The position numbers and the translations under genes were made by a program. The notes beneath the pieces were generated by a model. The model saw only the letters and a program-made list of their open reading frames with translations. It did no database searches and had not been told where the DNA came from. This document shows, piece after piece, positions 57,077 to 64,000 of a DNA stretch of 64,000 nucleotides. The stretch lies in contig CH002018.1 in NCBI GenBank assembly GCA_000149265.1, forward strand, positions 507,009-571,008. The letters are read 5' to 3'. The stretch is from Ciona savignyi (Eukaryota > Chordata > Ascidiacea > Phlebobranchia > Cionidae). How positions within the stretch are numbered: the stretch's first letter is position 1; each line of letters starts with the position of its first letter.

Positions 57077-60000
57077 ATGAACGGTGAAGATGAATATAAG
57101 CTACCACTGAGAGTCTGGCTCTTAAAGAGATTAAATCAAGCTAAATATCCAGATGTGGTATATTGGACTGACAAAGAACGAGGTGTTTTTCGAATTTTAT
57201 GGACGAAAAAGGGGAATCCAAATTGGAAGCAACATTTTCAAATTTTTGAGGTAAGTTTTTCTTTTAAAGAATGTTGAATTTTATTTTATGTAGAACAGCT
57301 TAGAATTCGTTTCATGTTCATTTCTGGATTTTAGAAATTGCAGAGCTATTATAGAAAAACTAAAAGGAGGTATGGGTAAAAATTACACACTGAATTAAGG
57401 CTTAGGGCCTGAAGGTTAGTATTACTTGTGGGTTTAGAGTTAAAGTTAGTTCTGGGTTTAAGATTAGTGCTTAGCAGGGTTGGAATCAGTTTCTGTAATT
57501 TAAATCAGCAGCTTCCCTTCTGTCAAACAATGGTGTAGACCCCGTATGGAAAGTACGTCAATTTTCGCCGAGATCTCGAGTGTGCACACGCCAAATATTT
57601 AAGTGTGCAGTGTGCAAATGTCCAAGACTGCACACTTCAAGTGTGCACAAAATCTCCTTTTTGTTACTTTTTTGTAAAAATCTTAAACAAACGTATTATT
57701 CCATTCTAAATCTATCTTGTCCATCAGCTAACATATCTATCTACATAACAAAAAACGTACTGACAGTAAACTACCCGAGGTCCAGAGGTAGGTTTACATG
57801 TTTGTTGGAAATTATACGATGTTTATACTGCCAGCTCACGAGCATGTGTGAAATTACCCAAGTGTGCAAAGACGCAGGGGAATAAAAAATCTCGAGTGTG
57901 CAGCTGCCCTACTTTCCATACTGGGTGTAGACCAGTGGTTCTCGATCTTTTTGACCTCATGGCGCACCCGAGACCATTTAAAAAACGAACAGGCGCACTT
58001 TGCACGGGGAGTCAAAACAATATGCTAAATACCTAAACAATTTAGGAAAAATAATAAATTACTGTTTCTTGAGCGCTCTTGCTTTTCGAAAGTTAATGTA
58101 GAACTAACGTTACAATGGAAAAGAACGAACTAGACACCAACCATTTAGTAGTTTATGATCTATGCACACTCTGTCGTAAATTTACGAAATGCAAGTGTGG
58201 CGCACCTAGCTAACCCCTGTGGCGCACCATTTGAGAAGCACTGCTGTAGACTGTAGAGTAAGGGGTAGGGTGGAGCCAAGAACTTTTTAACGGATATGAT
58301 CGGCTGGGTTAGACTTGTTACCTAGAAAAAATTGTATTGCATTTCAGGACTGGGCAAAACACAGGGATAACTTCAGGCCAGATAGTCCGATCAACTATGA
58401 CCAGCTAAAGAGTAATTTTCGAAACTTGATAAAAAAGTCGTCAGATTTTGAAGAACTAGAGACCGTAAATAACCAACAAACCGGAAATTGTAAAGTTTTT
58501 CGTGTTCGAAGTCCAGAAGAGGTCAAACGTGAGTATTTTCATCGAATCACTTAACTGACTCTTTGCATTTTAAACTGAATCTAAAAATATTTTTGATAAA
58601 TATTCATGTTTTTTCTCATGCATGGGATAATCCTGGTGATGGTATCACACCGACAATTGCCCATTTACACTTTTTTCCTATACCTACGAGTTTACCATGC
58701 GATTGCAGTATGCTGCATATAATTAAGATGTTTTTTTTCTGTTTCTACCAGGTTTAGGTGAAATTTTCCATTTTGTCCAAGTTTTTTGCCTATTAAATGA
58801 CATTTTCTATAAACGGAAATAATAACATTTTCTATAAATTGACTTATTGATTTTTCGGTTATGGTCTTATATCTATTATAATTGTTATAATTTTTTTTTA
58901 TTTCTGTGATATGCTTTAACTAATGTTCTTTTAACATTTTTTTTCAATTAGCTATATTTTAAGTGTAAGTTTCTTTGATTAAATAAACTAAACTATCCTA
59001 GTGGACATTACCATTCCTATGCTTACAAATGTGACATCAAGGTGTAAACCAAAGATTTCCGCAGAATTAAAAAAGCAGTCAGCCCTATCCAAAGCTCGAT
59101 CCCAAAGCAGTGACGCAAGTGGAGTTAGTCCAGGTAAAAAATTAAAACCTACTAGCTAGTGGCAAAATTTAATACCACCGTTTTGTGCTTTTGGTGAAAT
59201 GCACTATGAATGATCTAACTTACCTGGATAGGATATTCAGGATATTCATGTTTATCCCCGTGAATGGGAAAACCTAGGGGGTTATCACACGGGCAATCGT
59301 CAGATCACCTCGCGCCCATCGTCGGTTACCGGAGCTATTGCAGTGTGTTGTATATGATAGACACGTTCCTTCAATTTGGTAGAACCCATTAATCCGCCGG
59401 GTTCAGGCAATGTCCGTAAAGTGCCTTGTCCAAGGACACAACCGACTAGCTAGCGACCAGGTGCGTCTGCAACCTTTCGATTGAAAGGCGACGCACTTAA
59501 CCGCTAGACCACCGGGCCGGACATACCTGACTTCTTTCATACTCTTTCATTGATTCTCAGCAAAGTATAAATTGCATAAAGGCCTCACCAACCAAAGCTA
59601 TTTTTACAATTAACAAAAACGCGACAAAAACGTTCATGATGTCTAAGGAAAGTTTAGAAATGCAGTAAAATTGATCCAACTTACCTGACTTCTTTCAGAA
59701 TCTTTAGCACTCACTGATTCCCAGCAGAGTATGGATTGCATAGAGGCCTCACCAAGTTCAGGTTTAGCCCAATTGCATATCCAGGAAAACGAACCGCTAC
59801 CCAACGATACTTTACTTTTAAATGTACAACAACAACAAAATGACTTTTCTACTTCCTCCTTAAATGCCAGTAAGTTTACACCATCCAGTATACAAAATTA
59901 AAAACATTTCGTTATAAATTACCACTTTAAAAATAAACAATTTAATTATATAAGCTGTAAAATGTAATAAAACTAAGAAGTAACAAGTTTTATATCCCCT

Positions 60001-61321
60001 TTATAAATAAAATAATAATATATGTTCTGGTATATTTTTTATGGAACTATGATAGGATTATTTATTTTAGTCCCAATATATGGAAATCGCAAGGGGTGTT
60101 ATCACACTGGTAATTATCAGATTATCTCTCACTCACCAGTTTTTTGCAAAGTGTTGTGTATAATTAAGATAATCGTTCAATTTTGTAAGAACCCATGAAC
60201 CCAGTGGGTTCACGCAGCGTCTGCTATTTGCCTTGCCCAAGGACACTATCGGCTAGCTAGTGACCAGTTTTAAACCTGCAACCCTTCGGCTAAAAGTTAC
60301 TAACTCATTAAGATATTTGGTCAGACAATATAAAAAAGATACAAATGTGTATGTGTTTGTTTTTCAGTTGTACCAATGGAAACTAGTTCTACTGTCAACA
60401 CTGCTTTAAATTTGGAGAATAAATGGCCGGACTTTAAACAATTAATCGGATCCTTTAATGTAAATTGTGAGTGATATTTAATTTATTTGGTTGGTGCTGT
60501 TATATTGTTTCACAGTGTCATCTCAATAATTATGTCCCCTTGCATTTTCCCATTCCGGAGAATAAACATGAATATCCTTTACTAAATAATTATTCAACCG
60601 ATCTCCATCAAAATATTGCACATGGATTTATTTAAACTTCCTAAGAAATACTTATTACAGACTTTTTTCAGTTGATGATCTCACCAAATTTCAGCTGATC
60701 GTTGGATATAAAAAAAATGAGGTGATAAATACAACGATAGATTTAAAAAACGGTCACCGCCTTTACCATGGAAATCGCGATGAGCTAGATGCTATTGCAA
60801 AGATAGCTTACAAAACTCTGGATCGAAGTTTTTTTGACAGTCTGGGAACTAACCTACCGGAATGTTATTTCGAAGACAAGTATGTATCTCGGATGCTCGC
60901 AGAATTTGGATTTGGAATCATTTTTGTCATAGATGATACCAATAATACAGTATATGCAGCAAGATTTTGCCCACTTCACGTGTTTTATCATGACACTGAA
61001 GGACTAGAGCTTATAAAGTTGGAAAGATCAAAGGGCGAAGAAGTAAAGTTCCAACCGATATTCAGCTATGTGGATGTTATTCAGGCATTGTGGAACTATA
61101 ACAGGGCAGACAAAAGTAAAAAAATCCCTACATTCGAAAGTTCCTTAATGATCGGAACCAGAAAAAATCTGATTTCAGTCGAACTGCGTCCAATTGTAGG
61201 AGATGCCTTATCTGAAGCATTGCTACCAGGGTCGGAATGTCTGTCAACAAGCAACAAAGATTCTGTTGATTTATTCTTTGAGTTTCTCAAGGGTAGTGTT
61301 GACAGCCTTGAAGCTCCATAG
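57077..61321 (+). CDS. Interferon regulatory factor-like transcription factor (468 aa, 6 exons)
   Basis: Exons 57077-57250, 58348-58528, 59002-59133, 59699-59869, 60368-60466, 60672-61321; 1407 bases, all phases agree. Exons 1-2 make the winged-helix DNA-binding domain with the family's five tryptophans (RVWLL, VYWTD, ILWTK, NWKQH, DWAKH) and the recognition-helix region YDQLKSNFRNLIKKSSDFEE. Exons 3-5 are a polar Ser/Gln-rich linker. Exon 6 is the C-terminal IRF-association domain (SMAD/FHA-like), including GHRLYHGN, FGIIFVIDD and ARFCPLHVF. The start at 57077 (MNGEDEYKLPLRVW) directly follows TATACAGA, an acceptor, so a 5' leader exon or trans-spliced leader is likely. Which vertebrate IRF group it matches was not tested. 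Confidence 0.93.
57345..57520. mobile_element. TTAGGG-containing repeat element (copy 3), IRF intron 1
   Basis: AAACTAAAAGGAGGTATGGG, GGCTTAGGGCCTGAAGG, GGTTTAGAGTTAAAGTTAG and TCAGCAGCTTCCCTTCTG; related to 49075-49258 and 49952-50158. Confidence 0.5.
57541..57925. mobile_element. MITE with GTATGGAAAGTA inverted ends, IRF intron 1
   Basis: CCCGTATGGAAAGTACG at left and CTACTTTCCATACTGGG at right. Inside, TCTCGAGTGTGCA is near both ends and AAGTGTGCA recurs. Confidence 0.65.
57933..58243. mobile_element. hAT-type MITE, second family (copy 2), IRF intron 1
   Basis: CAGTGGTTCTCGATC...TTTGAGAAGCACTG ends. Flanks GTGTAGAC and CTGTAGAC form an 8-bp target duplication (7 of 8). Homologous to 5309-5623 in the opposite orientation. 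Confidence 0.85.
59226..59521 (-). mobile_element. SINE-A copy in IRF intron 3, near full length
   Basis: GGATAGGATATTCAGGATAT tail, TCAGATCACCTCGCGCCC, CACGTTCCTTCAATTTGG, head CGACGCACTTAACCGCTAG. Flanked by TTACCTG and ATACCTG. Confidence 0.9.
59522..59600 (+). pseudogene. Decayed duplicate of the start of IRF exon 4
   Basis: CTTCTTTCATACTCTTTCAT, CAGCAAAGTATAAATTGCAT and AAAGGCCTCACCAA match the acceptor and first 60 bases of exon 4 (59699 on). The acceptor AG is lost and there is a stop in the matching frame. It is one half of a tandem duplication of about 460 bases; the SINE lies in this dead half. Confidence 0.85.
60052..60325 (-). mobile_element. SINE-A copy, diverged, IRF intron 4
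   Basis: GATAGGATTATTTATTTTAG tail, TGGTAATTATCAGATTATC, CCAGTGGGTTCACGCAGCG, CGGCTAGCTAGTGACCAG. Confidence 0.78.
60540..60588 (+). mobile_element. SINE-A 3' end fragment
   Basis: TTGCATTTTCCCATTCCGG, AGAATAAACATGAATATCC. Confidence 0.65.
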
Positions 61322-62685
61322 TAGACCAGAAACTGCTTTTTACCCATTAGATCCGACCGCAGACTATTGTCAGGAAACCTAGTTTGCATCTTTTCTTTAA
61401 CGAACTAGGTTTAGAACCCTATCGGCCTGATACAGAGATCTTTTTTGTAAAAAAATTGTTATATGTATCAGCCACATGACTATCCTTATGATTTTAAGTT
61501 ACCGGGTATTTTTTTAACCAGCCAAAAGTTTCGAACCTATTATGGGCTAGTCATTTTACCTCTTTTTATAAAATTGGTGTATGTATCGGTCACGTAAACC
61601 ATTGGGCCACATGACAGTACCCTTTGTGGTCTTGTCATGTTGAATTGTTAGGTGACTTAAAATTCGTAGTTGTTATTTAAGCGCAGTTGTGTGTTAATGA
61701 AATTTTAAAACCAAACTTTGTGTGTGTGCCTTAATTCAGCAATGCATTTCCTCTGGCCTGACCCACACATGCGTGCCACTGAGTCTTTTTCCTATGCTGA
61801 CAAACGTACTATAATGAAACATGTACTTCAGTAATGTGTGTGTGTAATCCGGTCTCTGATTTTTAACCAAAATTGTGTGTCCCTTATTTGATATAAGTTA
61901 TGGATTGTAAATTTTTGGGTGCTTTTTTGTTAATCATCAACGAAACAACTTACAGCCCCATTATTATACCTCCTGCCTTAATAGCTGTGGGTCATCATTT
62001 TTGCACACTTTTCTTCAAATATGCATATTTGATTTGATTTTTACCTTGTAATGTCCGCTATACAACAAGCTAAAATAGGTTTAACGGTAGACAACAACTT
62101 GTCTTGCCAATTGTTCGTATTGTAAAGACTTCAGAAACAACAACATCGTATTTAAAGCAATTTACAACCCATTAAAGATAAACAATTTATAAAAACCGTT
62201 TTAATCAAAAGTTATTTGATTTTCATTTTACCCCAAATTTAATCTTTAACTTAGGCCTACCACAAACACCTTTTAAATTATGCATCTTTTCTTCTACAGA
62301 TTGTTCATACAAATCTTGTATATTGATGTTTTCATCCGTTTCATAATTTTATAATAGCAGGTTTAGGTTGAATGATTACACCGTGAAAAGAGCTTTTCTG
62401 CTTTGTACTGTATATCCAAATTTACTAAAATAGAATAGGCTTTTTTTCAGAATCATAAATTTAAGTTTTTAGATAAAATTGTCATCGAATTGTTTACGTC
62501 GGATTCACATTCGTTGCAAGGTAGCGTCAGGTTCCAATTTTCAGCCTGTTGCAAACTATCCGAAGCTCCCAGTATTTTGAGAAATACCATCATTTGTTTA
62601 ACTGTCTACACAGTTTTAGTCAACTTTAAATTAGTCTAGTGCTATGCACTGACAAATACATGATATAGGCTACTGCTTAAACAAG
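61322..62685. other. Intergenic: IRF 3' flank
   Basis: Apart from the SINE-B copy at 61520-61630 nothing gene-like is seen; AT-rich. Confidence 0.6.
61520..61630 (-). mobile_element. SINE-B copy
   Basis: AGTTTCGAACCTATTATGGG, ATTGGTGTATGTATCGGTC, ACCATTGGGCCACATGACAG; reverse of the tRNA-Ser-like head. Confidence 0.7.
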
Positions 62686-64000
62686 TGTAGGGAGTCGTTG
62701 CAGGTCGCTGCCTATTTCGCTAGATTGTTCCTTGTAGGCATCCAGGTAAGCCGGTTACAACACCTGATGCGATCTGCGATTCCCTACGCGCTATCTCGAC
62801 TCTCGGAGGTGCGCTAATTAATTGAGGTTTTCTGCGTAAATGTCACTTTGACTGATCTCCTGTAGTTCGTCGATAAATGCCTCAGTAGTTTTATAACATC
62901 AATTGTATTAAGCAATTGAGGCGATTAACTTGGTACCAATTGCGAGTTAAATCGTTAGATGTTTAAACGACATAGATTCCAGATAAACTCTCAGTATAGA
63001 CACATACAAGATCTTTCTTAATGCGTCCAGCCTTCTCTTTTCCAAGCAAAAGTAAAATAAACTTATATAGGCAAAGTATGACAGCTGTGGTTATAATTGT
63101 AAACCTATAAATGATATTTCAACATGACGGAATGTCAGCGCAAATGCCAGCTGATGGGATCGTAAATCTTATGTAACACATAAGGTCGCTACATACACTT
63201 CCCCCCTCAGAGGTATGGTCATTTTAGTTTAGAAAAACTAACGAAAAAGGGCCATACTTCGTAAAAGATATTACGTCAGAAAACGAAGAAATGAACTGAA
63301 AAAGTGTCGAACTCAAGGAATGGTACAAAAAAAAAATAATAATAATAATAAAATGGTTATCACGTATTTGTGGCGACAAAAGATGTAAAAATGTCCCCAC
63401 GGTTGACCGTAAAATGTTCTTAAATTTGGGTCTAGCGGAAGTCCATTGGTAAGGGTCGAATCTAACCTGCTATACTCCGTCTATTCTAATCATGATTATT
63501 TTGGGTAAAAAATCTCCATAGTTAAACTTTGGGAGCACATTCAATATCTACTTCATGATCGTGTACATGGTCAAAACAAGTCTCCACTTCAGGGCATCAG
63601 TAAGCAATGCCGAGAAAATTGTGTTTACCACCAGGTTTGAAATTTTTGTAGCATCGATCAAGAGTGCGTGTTTGGCAAAGTGATCAAATAGACTTTCCAA
63701 CGAATGTATGGGCATCTGCATCTGCTGTCTCATTGCATCCTCATTCAGGAGTTAATTAATGTTCTCCGTTGTAACTTGCGATTGATTTATTGAACCAAGG
63801 ATTGCGCTGAAATGCTTCAATCCCATCGACGATAAGGGAATTTTTTTCGCAAGCGAAACCAAATCGTCCGGACTGGTTCTTCAATCGGAGTTAGAGAGGA
63901 AATTTTATGCCGAACATGGACATCAGCATGTTCTAAAGTATAGTTATCATACAAGTAGAACTTATCGTTTACACGAAATGTAAATGTCCTGTCGGGTGTA
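62686..64000 (-). mobile_element. LTR retroelement, 3' end only, runs off the right edge
   Basis: On the minus strand a candidate LTR of about 508 bases (62686-63193) begins TGTAGCGACC, contains CCTATATAAG as a TATA-like box and ends CCTACA. It is preceded by a polypurine tract (CTGAGGGGGGAAGTG). The first ten bases equal those of the gypsy LTR at 23385. The interior to the right shows short open stretches without a recognised domain, and looks worn. The family is probably Ty3/gypsy-like by LTR ends only; age unknown because the partner LTR is outside the window. Confidence 0.6.

Noticed and set aside
63548-63733. Minus-strand 61-codon frame at the right edge
   Set aside because: It lies inside the partial LTR element and has no recognised domain; treated as part of that fossil.

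Overview
The window looks like chromosomal DNA of a solitary tunicate, most likely Ciona. It is AT-rich, with short GT-AG introns of about 0.2-3 kb, chordate genes, and dozens of copies of a tRNA-headed SINE of about 290 bp ending in an ATATCCTATCC-type tail. The species call is inference from gene content and repeat style; no search was run. Splice sites were picked by eye. Five gene models (both P450 copies, sulfotransferase, SLCO, IRF) join to whole codons with no leftover base, and the partial EFL1 model is phase-consistent across all 12 exons.

Layout. 286-8240 (-): 5' part of EFL1, the GTPase that helps release eIF6 from pre-60S ribosomes; it runs off the left edge. 9751-14191 (-) and 15419-19608 (+): two microsomal cytochrome P450 genes, head to head, with identical nine-exon structures. 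They form a large inverted duplication whose arms extend into the region between them. 21263-23209 (+): a Sulfotransfer_4-type protein with a doubled membrane tail. 23385-27474: a young Ty3/gypsy LTR element. 27822-28490 (-): an intronless mu-class glutathione S-transferase. 28.5-34.8 kb: gene-poor DNA holding SINEs, a foldback minisatellite and a stray copy of an EFL1 exon. 34832-45268 (+): an 11-exon organic anion transporter (SLCO/OATP, 4A-like, 694 aa). 45.3-50.2 kb: repeats. 50208-53218 (+): one long exon coding a nucleotidyltransferase-like/TPR protein. 53837-55249 (+): an unrecognised two-exon gene of 343 aa. 57077-61321 (+): an interferon regulatory factor (IRF) of 468 aa with both DNA-binding and association domains. 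62686-64000 (-): the 3' end of another LTR element.

How the genes may work together. Two P450s, a sulfotransferase-fold protein, a GST and an OATP transporter lie in about 36 kb. That is a phase I/II/transport set and may be a small detoxification neighbourhood. To the right, an IRF lies within 8 kb of a nucleotidyltransferase-TPR protein and an unknown helical protein, which could be an innate-immune neighbourhood. Both groupings are inference from proximity.

The most unusual items are the silent-only EFL1 exon copy 25 kb away on the other strand, the 62-residue duplicated membrane tail of the sulfotransferase, the inverted P450 pair that can be dated by SINEs, the decayed exon copy beside a SINE in the IRF gene, and the nucleotidyltransferase-TPR gene.
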